Shown: piece after piece, positions 53,745 to 62,598 of the stretch
Numbering within the stretch: the first letter of the stretch is position 1
Layout of the letters: the number at the start of each line of letters is the position of its first letter
Source: Rhizobium altiplani
GTDB taxonomy: Bacteria > Pseudomonadota > Alphaproteobacteria > Rhizobiales > Rhizobiaceae
Length of the DNA stretch: 64,000 bases
Reading direction: 5' to 3'
NCBI RefSeq assembly: GCF_001542405.1
Contig: NZ_LNCD01000063.1
Location: 1 to 64,000, forward strand
The notes under the pieces: generated by a model
Databases searched by the model: none
The model's input: the letters and a program-made list of their open reading frames with translations, nothing else
What the model was told of the DNA's origin: nothing
Program-made: the position numbers and the translations under genes

Positions 53745-55685
53745 TTAGTTAGCCGGCTTGTCGAAGTACCACTGGGTCAGCGTCGGGGCCGGATGCCAGA
53801 GATTGCCGGTGATCGGAATGCCGTTGACGACATTCTTCAGATTCTTCGACACCATCATGTATTTCGGCATGGGGCGCGAAATGCCGATGTTGAGGAAGTT
53901 GTCAGCGGAAAGATTGAGGAATTCCTTCATCTTCTCGCGACGATCGTTGTCGCCTACGGCAGCGTTGACCTTGTCGTAGGCTGCCATGAGAGCCTTGATC
54001 TCGGCTGGAGGTTCCTCGCCCGTGGCGTGGTTCGAATACCATTCGCTCCACTTCATCGCGAAGAAGATGTCTGCCTTCTGGAACGGCATGTAACAACGCG
54101 GGTCGGTATAGACTTCAGACAGGCCGCCAACGCAGTTCCAGATATAGGCGTCCTGCTCGTTTGCTGCCCACATGGTGTTCAAGCGAGCGCGATCCGTGGT
54201 CCGCAGCTGGATGTCGATCCCGACGTCCTTGGCGTATTTCTGCACCATCTGCATCACGTCGGGATAGGAGAGCCCGAAAACGTCCGCCACCATGAAGTTG
54301 ATGGTGAAGCGCTTGCCGCTGTCGTCGAGACGGAAACCTTCCGCGTCTTTCTTGGGCATGATCTTGTCGAGCATGTCGTTGGCAAGCTTCGGATCAAATT
54401 CCGTGTATTGCTTGGCTTCACGCTCGTTGAAAAGCTCGTGCTCGGGCTGCGTCGCCACCTGCGCCGGGGCGCCCTGGCCGACATAGACGAGATCGATGAT
54501 CTCCTGCCGGTTGATCGCGTGGCTGAGCGCGATGCGGAAATCCTTGTTCTGGAAAAGCTTGCGCTTGGTATCGTCGGTCGAGTTGAGATTGAGCAGGATG
54601 ACGGCATCATTCGCCGGCAGGTCCTTCACGTCGACAAAGCGATAATTGCCGCTTTCCTGGCCGTCGAAGAGCACCGACTTGAAGGTCGAATTATTGATGT
54701 GGCGGAACGCGAAATCGAACTCGCCTGATGTCATCTTCAGCGCCATCAGCTGTGGGTCGTCGAGCTTTGCCCAAGTGACGCCGTCAATATAAGGCAGCTG
54801 GTTGCCCTCAGGATCCACCTTCCAATAGTAGGGATTGCGGGTCGCGACGACGCGCTCGCTGTCGGCATAGGGTACCGTCAGGATCCACGGGTTCATCGTT
54901 GGCAGCTCAAGGTTTTGCCAGTATGGCGGCTGGAAGGTCAGAGAGACCTTCGAGTTGAACAGCGCCACCCAATCGCCTGCAGCCGGATTGGCTTTCAGCA
55001 GAGCGGGGATGCCGTCCTTGTTATACTTCTCGTGGAACTGGCTGAGGTAGTGCTTGGGGTAGATGACCGGCAGATGACCCTGGCCGTAGGCGAGCTGCTG
55101 CAGGAACAGGCCATAGGGGCTGTCGAATTTGAATTCGACTGTCAGGTCGTCGATCTTGCGCACTTTTACCGGTTTGCCCGCGACCGTAAAGGTCGGGTTC
55201 TTGGCCGGCGAAAGCGCGTCGTTCATGAACACGTCTTCATACCAGAACATGATGTCATCGGCCGTGAAAGGCTGGCCGTCGCTCCACTTCAGCCCCTTGC
55301 GAAGCTTGAAGGTATAGGTGGTGGCATCATCCGATGCGGTGAATTCCTCCGCCAGCGAAGGTATCACCTTCTGCCAGGCCGGATCCCAACGAACGAGCAG
55401 TTCATTGGCGATGGTACGGGTCAGATTGTACTGGTCGCCATTGGCGAGAATGGTGGTGCGCAGCGTGCCACCGTATTTGCCTATTCCATCAACCATCGCT
55501 TCGACGAAGGGATGCTCAGGAAGGCGATCGGCAACGGCTGGCAGCTTGCCGGCCTTCACTTGCTCGTCGAGCATTGGCGCCTGTTTGAAATCCACCGCAA
55601 AGGCAGGAGCAATCGCTCCCAAGAGCGCCCCACCCAACAACCCCGTCGATAGGACGAGGCCACGCAGCTGTTGCTGGTAACCCAT
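53745..55685 (-). CDS. ABC substrate-binding protein, SBP_bac_5 family
   Basis: 646-aa periplasmic protein. Signal peptide QLRGLVLSTGLLGGALLGAI ending AFA. Family blocks: KLRKGLKWSDGQPFTADDIM, FALSHAINRQEI-type region (IALSHAINRQEIIDLVYVGQ), and large size typical of oligopeptide or oligosaccharide binders. In this operon with mannonate and galactonate dehydratases it probably binds an oligosaccharide or uronate-containing compound rather than a peptide (inference). Confidence 0.9.
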   Translation of the reverse strand: MGYQQQLRGLVLSTGLLGGALLGAIAPAFAVDFKQAPMLDEQVKAGKLPAVADRLPEHPFVEAMVDGIGKYGGTLRTTILANGDQYNLTRTIANELLVRWDPAWQKVIPSLAEEFTASDDATTYTFKLRKGLKWSDGQPFTADDIMFWYEDVFMNDALSPAKNPTFTVAGKPVKVRKIDDLTVEFKFDSPYGLFLQQLAYGQGHLPVIYPKHYLSQFHEKYNKDGIPALLKANPAAGDWVALFNSKVSLTFQPPYWQNLELPTMNPWILTVPYADSERVVATRNPYYWKVDPEGNQLPYIDGVTWAKLDDPQLMALKMTSGEFDFAFRHINNSTFKSVLFDGQESGNYRFVDVKDLPANDAVILLNLNSTDDTKRKLFQNKDFRIALSHAINRQEIIDLVYVGQGAPAQVATQPEHELFNEREAKQYTEFDPKLANDMLDKIMPKKDAEGFRLDDSGKRFTINFMVADVFGLSYPDVMQMVQKYAKDVGIDIQLRTTDRARLNTMWAANEQDAYIWNCVGGLSEVYTDPRCYMPFQKADIFFAMKWSEWYSNHATGEEPPAEIKALMAAYDKVNAAVGDNDRREKMKEFLNLSADNFLNIGISRPMPKYMMVSKNLKNVVNGIPITGNLWHPAPTLTQWYFDKPAN

Positions 55686-55770
55686 TCTTTTCCTCCTGAT
55701 AACCGGCCCTCTCCGCCGACTGAAAACGAAAGCCAGGTCGGCAATCGCGTGGAGCGAAAACTTTCAGATC

Positions 55771-55797
55771 GTACATTATATGTCAATCGGAATGTAC
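55771..55797. promoter_or_regulatory. GntR operator between transporter operon and regulator
   Basis: Perfect inverted arms GTACATT (55771-55777) and AATGTAC (55791-55797) spaced 13 bp, lying between the divergent genes. Confidence 0.55.
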
Positions 55798-55852
55798 AAA
55801 AAATTTGATGAGGTATTGGCAAACCGGGGGAAAGTGTATTAAAAGCAGTCTT

Positions 55853-56551
55853 ATGACCACGATAACGCGAATGCCCCAGACAACGCCTGACGGTGACGAG
55901 TTGACCGAGGAAAATGGCGCGTCCATCTACGAGCGTCTGCGCGATGACATCATCCATGGCCGCGTCAAGGCTAACGAGCGCCTGAAGGTCGCCGAGCTTG
56001 CCGCGCGTATGGGCACCTCCACCAATCCGGTGCGAGAAGCATTGCAGCAGCTGCGCGGCGAGGGTTTCGTGGTCATGATGCCCAATCGCGGCGCCCGAGT
56101 GCGCCCGATTGACGAGGAGTTCGTCAGAGATATCTGCGAAATAGAGGTTTTGATCGAGCCGGCGCTGACGCGCTGGTTTGTCGGGGTTGCGACGCGAGCA
56201 GATGTCGATGAACTGGAGCGCATTCAGGCCGAGATCGAAGCCCTGAATTTTTCGGATGAGCTGAAGCACTCAAATCTGGACATGCAGTTTCATCGGCTGA
56301 TGTACGACCGGCACTACAACAGGCACGCTGTCGATCTCTGGATTCGCCATCGTCAGATTTTATGGGCGATAAGTCGCGGCTTTCCCACCTCCCTAAGCCG
56401 CCAGTCGAACGTTCTTGAGGAGCATCGCGAGCTCATCGGATGCATCAAGGAGCAGGATGCGGACGGGGCAGCGAACGCTATTGCCAAACATGTTGGTGGA
56501 TCAGGACGGCACATCATCGAGCGCATGCGGCTCAACAAGCAGCGGTCGTGA
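55853..56551 (+). CDS. GntR/FadR-family regulator
   Basis: 232-aa regulator. The winged-helix part is SIYERLRDDIIHGRVKANER with LKVAELAARMGTSTNPVREA; the FCD effector domain follows (about residue 90 on), with metal/ligand residues in NLDMQFHRLMYDRHYNR and LEEHRELIGCI. ATG 55853. Divergent from the sugar-acid transporter operon and probably its repressor. Confidence 0.92.
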   Translation: MTTITRMPQTTPDGDELTEENGASIYERLRDDIIHGRVKANERLKVAELAARMGTSTNPVREALQQLRGEGFVVMMPNRGARVRPIDEEFVRDICEIEVLIEPALTRWFVGVATRADVDELERIQAEIEALNFSDELKHSNLDMQFHRLMYDRHYNRHAVDLWIRHRQILWAISRGFPTSLSRQSNVLEEHRELIGCIKEQDADGAANAIAKHVGGSGRHIIERMRLNKQRS

Positions 56552-56805
56552 TTTAGCCGAAGCTCGCGCAATCGCGCCGGGCCGGAGCCGTGATGGTTGC
56601 TGCGCCTTTCGATGAGAGGAAATGGCCCTCGCAGTAATTGCGATCGAGACGCTGACCCTTGTCCACGCGCCGACCGTTCCCGCCTTGCGGCAGGCCATGG
56701 CTGTCGCTCATGACGCGAGGTGCCTTCGGCAAGATAGGGCAAGTCCTTGATGCACGCGTGATGACGAGATAACGTATACTTCACCGAAAACATTCCTGAA
56801 GTCCA
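56552..56805. other. Intergenic with possible small relic
   Basis: A plus-strand frame near 56622 (MALAVIAIETLTLVHAPTVP, preceded by GAGAGGAA) is about 40 codons long. It may be the start of a lost gene; no family recognised. Confidence 0.3.
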
Positions 56806-57504
56806 ATGTCATCGAATTCCGACCGGGTAGACGTTGCCCATCGCACTCTCCGACAGGCCATAATCGAACAGGCGCTGAAAGCCGGAACCAGGCTGCCAGA
56901 AGACGAGATTGGCAGGCACTTCGCAATGAGCAGAACCCTGGTTCGCGCCGTGCTGGCGAAGCTGCAGGCCCAGGGGCTCGTCGACACCTACCACAAGCGA
57001 ACTGCCACGGTTGCCCAGCCGAGCCTCGACGAGGCGCGCAATGCCTTTGCTGTTCGGCGCGCGCTTGAACGGGAGGTGATGAAGGCGGTGATCACGCGCT
57101 GGAGCCCGGTAGTCGAGAAGATCCTCTCCGATCACGTGCGGGAAGAAGAGGCCGCCCATGCCAAGGGGGATGTGCGCCTCTCGACCCGGCTAGCCGGCGA
57201 ATTCCACCTCAAGCTTGCGGAACTCTCGGGCAATGCGCTGCTCGAACGATATCTCTCCGAACTCGTATCCCGCTGTTCGCTGATCCTGGCCATGTACAGC
57301 CGGCCCCACTCAAGCGAGTGCGCCATCAGCGAGCATTCCGGACTGATCGGCGCGCTCAAGAAGGGGGATATCGCTGCGGCCGAGCATCTGATGGACGACC
57401 ACCTGTCATCGGTTGAAAGCAGGGCCCTGCTCGAGGACGATACCGCGGCGGAACTGGATCTCGGCTCGATCCTGTCGCGCTTTTCCGCCCGTGGCAGCGG
57501 CTAG
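56806..57504 (+). CDS. GntR/FadR-family regulator
   Basis: 232-aa regulator. HTH: IIEQALKAGTRLPEDEIGRH and FAMSRTLVRAVLAKLQAQGL; FCD-type effector domain with EREVMKAVITRW, LAGEFHLKLAELSGNALLER and SEHSGLIGALKKGDIAAAE. It precedes, on the same strand, the amidohydrolase-GGT operon and two palindromic operators. Confidence 0.9.
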   Translation: MSSNSDRVDVAHRTLRQAIIEQALKAGTRLPEDEIGRHFAMSRTLVRAVLAKLQAQGLVDTYHKRTATVAQPSLDEARNAFAVRRALEREVMKAVITRWSPVVEKILSDHVREEEAAHAKGDVRLSTRLAGEFHLKLAELSGNALLERYLSELVSRCSLILAMYSRPHSSECAISEHSGLIGALKKGDIAAAEHLMDDHLSSVESRALLEDDTAAELDLGSILSRFSARGSG

Positions 57505-57517
57505 GCTGCCGCTTTTT
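57496..57517 (+). terminator. Rho-independent terminator overlapping the GntR stop
   Basis: Stem AGCGGC (57496-57501) and GCCGCT (57508-57513) with a TAGGCT loop and a run of T (57513-57517). The stop codon TAG lies in the loop. Confidence 0.65.
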
Positions 57518-57518
57518 C

Positions 57519-57536
57519 AATCATGTATACATGATT
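57519..57536. promoter_or_regulatory. GntR-type operator, 18-bp palindrome
   Basis: AATCATGTATACATGATT is a perfect palindrome immediately after the terminator; its half-site ATCATGTA recurs 160 bp downstream. Confidence 0.7.
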
Positions 57537-57681
57537 ATGCATTTTATGTAGACATCAGAGAACCGGCGGCGACACGCGTATCCGTCATGGTGTCAGCGGC
57601 TTTCCTCGAATGAATCCATGTATCTACCCACTCTGTGCTGCCATGAGTCCTTTTCTGATACAATCTGGCACCATTGTTGCA

Positions 57682-57703
57682 TACATGATTACGGTATCAT
57701 GTA
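57682..57703. promoter_or_regulatory. Second ATCATGTA operator
   Basis: TACATGAT (57682-57689) and ATCATGTA (57696-57703) in inverted orientation, spaced 6 bp; same half-site as 57519-57536. Confidence 0.6.
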
Positions 57704-57729
57704 GCCAAGAAGCGGGTGGATATGCCAAG

Positions 57730-57946
57730 ATGACGACGAGCAATCCGGACCTGCCCGAACCGGTCGCCGCCGAAATGAAGGCCGCAGAAGCTGCGATCAC
57801 CAGCGGCAAACTGAAGCTGTTTGCCGGCGAGACCAAGGACCAGGAAGGCACGGGTAAGGGTGACCAAGGGGCAGGAACTGGCGGATGCCGATCAAGGGCT
57901 GACCTGTCTGATCGAAGGCGTGCAGGGAACCTTGCCGCAGAACTGA
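57730..57946 (+). pseudogene. BMP-family nucleoside-binding protein, 3' remnant
   Basis: The frame from ATG 57730 reads PEPVAAEMKAAEAAITSGKL, KLFAGETKDQEG; after one extra base the reading moves to VTKGQELADADQGLTCLIEG, VQGTLPQN, stop. Together this is the C-terminal tail of a basic-membrane-protein (BMP) ABC substrate-binding protein. The first about 250 residues are deleted, so the transporter that once led this operon is lost. Confidence 0.7.
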
Positions 57947-58036
57947 TCGTCACACGACGATCGATTGACAGGCTTCTCCCCGATCCCGTCGGGGACGGTC
58001 ATTGATGATACAACAAAGAAATCAAGGGAGATCCCG

Positions 58037-59230
58037 GTGACCGAAACACTTTTTACAAACGCCAAGCTCGCCGACGGCACGCTCAACGACATTCTGGTCT
58101 CCAACGGCCGCATCTCTACCATCGCTGCTGCTGGGTCGAGCCCCGGCTCTGCGCGCACGCTCGATATTGCCGGTGCGCTTCTCGTCCCGGGCTTCGTTGA
58201 AGGCCACATCCATCTGGACACGAGCTTCTACGGCGACAAGTGGATCCCGCATAAACCATGCACCGACGGGTTTGACGTGCATGAGCGTGTCGCCTTCCAG
58301 GCCGAGAACCTGGCAGCCGCCGCACCGATGGACGAGCGTGCCCGCAGCCAGCTCGACCTCTGCATTTCGAACGGCGCGCTGCAGATGCGCAGCCATGTCA
58401 TGGTCGATGGCTCGGTCGGGCTGAAATCGCTCGAAACCATCCTGGCCGTCCGCGAAGAATACAAGGACGTCATCGACATTCAGCTCGTGGCCTTCCCGCA
58501 GAGCGGTATCCTGAAGAGCCCCGGCACGCGCGACCTGATGGACGAGGCGATTGGCATGGGAGCCGATCTGGTCGGCGGGCTCGATCCGCTGTCCTTCGAT
58601 CGTGATATCAAGGGGCATCTCGACGTGGTCTTTGGAATTGCCGAAAAACGGGGTGTCGATGTCGACATACATCTCCACGATGCCGGCACGATGGGCGCCA
58701 TGACGATCGAGGAGATCTGCGCGCGGACCGCAGCACTCGGCATGCAGGGGCATGTCGCCGTCAGTCACGCCTACGGGCTTGGGGACCTCGCCCCGGATGC
58801 CGCAAAGAAGATCGCCGCTGTCATTGCAGAAAGCGGCGTCTCGATCATGACCAACGCTCCAGGAAATCACAATTTCCCGCCGGTCGCATTGCTGCGGGCC
58901 GCCGGCGTCAATGTTTTTTCAGGCAATGACAATATCCGCGATTCGTGGTGGCCCTTCGGCGATGGCGACATGCTTCGTCGGGCAGAGATCATCGCCTATC
59001 GCTCCGGCTTCTATACCGATACCGAGCTCTCCGCCGCTTTCGATGTGGTTACGACAGGAGGCGCCAAGGCGCTCAATCTCGAAGGCTATGGCATCGCCGT
59101 CGGCGCCAAGGCTGATTTCGTGACACTCGCCGCCGACCACATTCCGGAGGCAGTCGTCGCCGTCCCCAAGCCGCGACGCGTCTTCAAGCAGGGTCGGTTG
59201 GTGGCCGACAACGGCGCAGTGGTCCGCTGA
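58037..59230 (+). CDS. Amidohydrolase, cytosine deaminase-like
   Basis: 397-aa TIM-barrel metal amidohydrolase. Metal ligands: PGFVEGHIHLDTSFYGDKW, DIHLHDAGTMGAM, AVSHAYGLGDL, and catalytic Asp in VFSGNDNIRDSWWPFGDGDM, matching CodA (cytosine deaminase) pattern. Substrate probably a cyclic urea, purine or pyrimidine derivative. GTG at 58037 with GGGAG 6 nt before; the frame is open to 57965. Stop overlaps the next start by one base. Confidence 0.87.
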   Translation: MTETLFTNAKLADGTLNDILVSNGRISTIAAAGSSPGSARTLDIAGALLVPGFVEGHIHLDTSFYGDKWIPHKPCTDGFDVHERVAFQAENLAAAAPMDERARSQLDLCISNGALQMRSHVMVDGSVGLKSLETILAVREEYKDVIDIQLVAFPQSGILKSPGTRDLMDEAIGMGADLVGGLDPLSFDRDIKGHLDVVFGIAEKRGVDVDIHLHDAGTMGAMTIEEICARTAALGMQGHVAVSHAYGLGDLAPDAAKKIAAVIAESGVSIMTNAPGNHNFPPVALLRAAGVNVFSGNDNIRDSWWPFGDGDMLRRAEIIAYRSGFYTDTELSAAFDVVTTGGAKALNLEGYGIAVGAKADFVTLAADHIPEAVVAVPKPRRVFKQGRLVADNGAVVR

Positions 59231-60807
59231 TGCAATTTTCAAGCAGGCAGACCAAAACGCGCGGCGCGCGATCGCGTGATGGCATGGTGACAACACCGCA
59301 TTGGCTGGCCAGCGAAGCCGGTGCCCGGGTGCTTTCACGCGGCGGGAATGCGATCGAGGCGCTGGTCGCGGCTGGAGCAGCACTTTCGGTCGTCTACCCG
59401 CATTTCTGTGGTCTCGGCGGAGACGCCGTCTGGATGGTCTCCGACGAGGCAGGCGATGCACGGACGTTCCTCGGCATAGGCCAGGCGGCAGATATTGCCG
59501 TCCCCGGTAACACGATCCCATTGCGCGGCGCTTCCTCAACCTTGACCACCGCCGGCCTGGTCGACAGCTGGGACAAGGTGCTCAGCTATTCCGCAACCGC
59601 TTGGGGTGGCACCGAGAGCCTGTCGGGATTGCTGGACGATGCGATCGCCCTGGCCGGAAACGGTTATGCCGTGAGCGCGTCGCAGGCATTCTGGTTCGAT
59701 TTTCGCGCCGCCGAATCCGACGCGTGGCCGGGATTTCGCAACCTTTTCAGGCGGGACGGCATCCAGTGCCAGCCGGCCCTGGCGAGGAGCCTCGAAGCGA
59801 TCGCCAGCAACGGCGCCCGCGAATTCTACGAGGGGGCGCTCGCCGGCCGCATCGCACGCGGTCTTGCCGCGGCCGGGTCGCCACTTACTGCTGCCGATCT
59901 TGCAGCGACAAGCACCCAAATCGTTGCGCCCGTGCGACTATCCTACGGTGAGACAGTACTTTTGGCGCCGCCACCCCCGACCCAGGGCGTGACCACACTC
60001 TCTATCATGGGCGTGCTCGCTCATCTGTTACCGGCAGACAAGGCGGTTGACAGTGCATCCTATTATCACCTGCTGGTAGAGGCGGTGAAACAGGCATTCC
60101 GCGACCGGCATCTGATTGCTGATCCGGCATTCGGTGACGATGTCTCCGGGGCACTCCTTAATCCCGATCGACTTGCCGGGAAGGCCGCCGCAATTGACCC
60201 CACCCGTGCTGCCGCCTGGGCGCATCCCTATCGGCAGGGCGACACGTCCTTGCTGGCCGCGGTCGATTCCAGGGGGCGGGCAGCCTCCATGCTTCAAAGT
60301 ATCTATTTCGATTGGGGCAGCGGCGTCCTTGCCGGCGATACAGGCATTCTCTGGCAGAACCGCGGCGCCGCCTTCAGCATTGATCCCATAAGCCCGAACC
60401 GCTACGGGCCTGGAAAGCGTCCATTCTACACCCTCAATCCCGGCCTGGCGCTGAAGGGCGGTCGCCCGCATCTGGTTTATGGCACGCAAGGTGCCGACGG
60501 TCAGCCGCAGACGCTGGCACTGCTGTTGAGCCTCCTCATAGACCATGGCCTTGATCCCCTGGCGGCCCTTTCCATGCCTCGCTTCCTGCTCGGCCGTACC
60601 TTTTCCGATAGCCGCGACAACCTGAAGATCGAGGAGAATATTGGCAGTGACGTGATCGCGGCGCTTGCCTTGATGGGCCATGAGGTCACGACGATCGCTC
60701 CGCTCAGTCCGCTCGGCGGTCAGGCAGGCATCATCCGCATCAGTGGTGACGGGATGTTGGAAGCAGCTCACGACCCTCGCAGTGACGGCGGGGCGATCGG
60801 CCTATGA
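59230..60807 (+). CDS. Gamma-glutamyltransferase family protein
   Basis: 525-aa Ntn-hydrolase. N-terminal block DGMVTTPHWLASEAGARVLS and GGNAIEALVAAGAALSVVYP; the autoprocessing Thr is in QGDTSLLAAVDS, where GGT usually has TTHxS (nucleophile Thr kept, next His and Ser replaced). C-terminal YGTQGADGQPQTLALLLSLL is family-like. No signal peptide, so cytoplasmic, unlike most GGTs. It may act as a gamma-glutamyl or related amide hydrolase. Overlaps both neighbours. Confidence 0.85.
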   Translation: MQFSSRQTKTRGARSRDGMVTTPHWLASEAGARVLSRGGNAIEALVAAGAALSVVYPHFCGLGGDAVWMVSDEAGDARTFLGIGQAADIAVPGNTIPLRGASSTLTTAGLVDSWDKVLSYSATAWGGTESLSGLLDDAIALAGNGYAVSASQAFWFDFRAAESDAWPGFRNLFRRDGIQCQPALARSLEAIASNGAREFYEGALAGRIARGLAAAGSPLTAADLAATSTQIVAPVRLSYGETVLLAPPPPTQGVTTLSIMGVLAHLLPADKAVDSASYYHLLVEAVKQAFRDRHLIADPAFGDDVSGALLNPDRLAGKAAAIDPTRAAAWAHPYRQGDTSLLAAVDSRGRAASMLQSIYFDWGSGVLAGDTGILWQNRGAAFSIDPISPNRYGPGKRPFYTLNPGLALKGGRPHLVYGTQGADGQPQTLALLLSLLIDHGLDPLAALSMPRFLLGRTFSDSRDNLKIEENIGSDVIAALALMGHEVTTIAPLSPLGGQAGIIRISGDGMLEAAHDPRSDGGAIGL

Positions 60808-62057
60808 GCACTGCAAGCGACAGTCCGCTCGACCTGCTTATCCGCAATGTCCGGGTGAAGGAGCATGGCGGACTCGTCGATATCGCTGTTCGCGGCAACC
60901 GGATCGTGGCGATCGAGCCCGGGTTTCGTTGCGAGGCCGTCGAGGACTTCGATGGCGATGGCGCTTTTGCGTTTGGTGGTTTCGTCGACACGCATGTCCA
61001 CCTGGACAAGGCCTGCATCCTCGATCGTTGCTCGATCTGCGAGGGAACACTTGCTGAAGCCGTGCGACAGACCTCCAGCGCCAAGGCAGACTTCACCGAG
61101 GCGGACGTCTATGATCGCGCCGCCCAGGTCGTCGAAAAGGCGATCTCGCACGGCACTGTGCGGATGCGAACCTTCGTCGAGATCGATCCGCGCGCAGGCT
61201 TTCGCTCCTTCGAGGCAATCAAGCGCGTCAAGGAGGAATACGCTTTTGCGATTGATATTGAAATCTGCGCGTTCGCGCAGGACGGTCTCACGAACGAGCC
61301 GCAGATGCTGGACATGCTCGACCGGGCGCTCTCAGAAGGGGCTGATCTCGTCGGTGGCTGCCCCTACACTGATCCGGATCCGGTCAGGCATGTGGACCTG
61401 ATCTTCTCCCTCGCCGTCAGGCACGGCGTCGCAGTGGATTTTCATCTCGATTTCCATCTGGATCCCGGCCAGAGCGATTTGCCGGCTGTTATCGCGGCCA
61501 CAGAGCGTCATGGCTGGCAAGAACGGGTCGCAATCGGCCATGTCACCAATCTTTCGGCCATGCCGCTGGCCGATGTCATTCATATCGCCGACAAGCTTGC
61601 TGCAGCGGGCATCGCGCTCACCGTTCTTCCGGCGACAGATCTTTTCCTCACTGGCCGCGGGCACGACCGGCTGGTGCCGCGGGGCGTTGCACCGGCGCAT
61701 GTCATTGCGCGGCGTGGCGTCGTTACCTCAATCGCCACCAACAACGTCATGAATCCCTTCACTCCCTATGGCGACGCCTCGCTGATCCGGATGGCAAATC
61801 TCTATGCCAATATCGCGCAGCTTTCGCGGGACGACGACATCCACTCGGTCTTTGAAATGGTAGGACAATCGGCAGCGAGGCAGCTCGGCGTTCAGCACGG
61901 CCTTTGGGTCGGCGGTGACGCGACCATCGTGCTTGTCGATGCGGTCGGCCCGATGGCGGCTGTGCGCGAGGTCGGCCGTGTCCTCGCCGGCTGGAAGAAT
62001 GGCCACATGAGTTTCAACAATGGTCGAGCTCGGATCCGCAGACGTTCACTTGTGTGA
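60804..62057 (+). CDS. Amidohydrolase, cytosine deaminase-like, Asp-to-Asn variant
   Basis: 417-aa amidohydrolase. FGGFVDTHVHLDKACILDRC and DFHLDFHLDPGQSDLPAVIA give His ligands, and IGHVTNLSAMPLADVIHIAD a third. Where CodA has HDDVFDP, this has TNNVMNPFTPYGDASLIRMA, so the catalytic Asp is Asn; this may be a subfamily feature or lower activity. Start overlaps the GGT stop (ATGA). Confidence 0.85.
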   Translation: MSTASDSPLDLLIRNVRVKEHGGLVDIAVRGNRIVAIEPGFRCEAVEDFDGDGAFAFGGFVDTHVHLDKACILDRCSICEGTLAEAVRQTSSAKADFTEADVYDRAAQVVEKAISHGTVRMRTFVEIDPRAGFRSFEAIKRVKEEYAFAIDIEICAFAQDGLTNEPQMLDMLDRALSEGADLVGGCPYTDPDPVRHVDLIFSLAVRHGVAVDFHLDFHLDPGQSDLPAVIAATERHGWQERVAIGHVTNLSAMPLADVIHIADKLAAAGIALTVLPATDLFLTGRGHDRLVPRGVAPAHVIARRGVVTSIATNNVMNPFTPYGDASLIRMANLYANIAQLSRDDDIHSVFEMVGQSAARQLGVQHGLWVGGDATIVLVDAVGPMAAVREVGRVLAGWKNGHMSFNNGRARIRRRSLV

Positions 62058-62197
62058 ACGCGGGACCAATGCCGAACGTGTAAACCGTCTTGTGCCTGTG
62101 TGGCTCTGAGCCTGCTGATCTGGAAACAAATCAGACGGAGGGTTCAAGGGGACGCCGTTCCGGCGCCAATGTGCCAGCCATTGAATCACAGTGGAAT

Positions 62198-62215
62198 TGA
62201 CGCTATATAACGTCA
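62198..62215. promoter_or_regulatory. Operator-like palindrome of RES/Xre operon
   Basis: TGACG (62198-62202) and CGTCA (62211-62215) flank CTATATAA immediately before the antitoxin start region. Confidence 0.4.
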
Positions 62216-62220
62216 GTATC

Positions 62221-62598
62221 ATGGCATGTATGGGAGTTTTGGATATCATGGGTCTTGCTCGCTATGCAGACGGCGGCTTGTTCTCGCCCCGCAAGATCGC
62301 GCAAGCATTGCGCACGACCAGCGAGGAGATCGCGCTGACCGCTGGACTTGGCAAGGATGCCATCCAGCGTAAGGATCGCATTCGTTCCGACAAGACGCAG
62401 CGGCGACTACGCGAGGTCACAGAAATCATCAACAAGGTCGAGCCCCGGTTCGGTTCGGCTCTGATGGCTTATGCCTGGTATCGCTCGGAGCCCTTGTCGG
62501 GATTTTCCGGTTTGACGGCAATGCAACTGGTGCGTGATGGACGCGCGAACGACGTCCTTGACTACATCGACGCAGTCGATGCGGGCGTTCACGCCTGA
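62221..62598 (+). CDS. Xre/MbcA/ParS-type antitoxin
   Basis: About 125-aa antitoxin of the RES toxin. The HTH-like region LFSPRKIAQALRTTSEEIAL and the C-terminal DUF2384 block YAWYRSEPLSGFSGLTAMQL, VRDGRANDVLDYIDAVDAG identify it. The start is uncertain among 62191 (GTG), 62221, 62230 and 62248; I chose the first ATG after the palindrome. Its end overlaps the toxin gene by 20 nt. Confidence 0.85.
   Translation: MACMGVLDIMGLARYADGGLFSPRKIAQALRTTSEEIALTAGLGKDAIQRKDRIRSDKTQRRLREVTEIINKVEPRFGSALMAYAWYRSEPLSGFSGLTAMQLVRDGRANDVLDYIDAVDAGVHA

Noticed and set aside
53793..54728. 311-codon plus-strand frame
   Set aside because: Antisense of the binding-protein gene; biased His/Asp/Val composition typical of shadows.
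58022..58870. 282-codon minus-strand frame
   Set aside because: Antisense of the cytosine deaminase-like gene.
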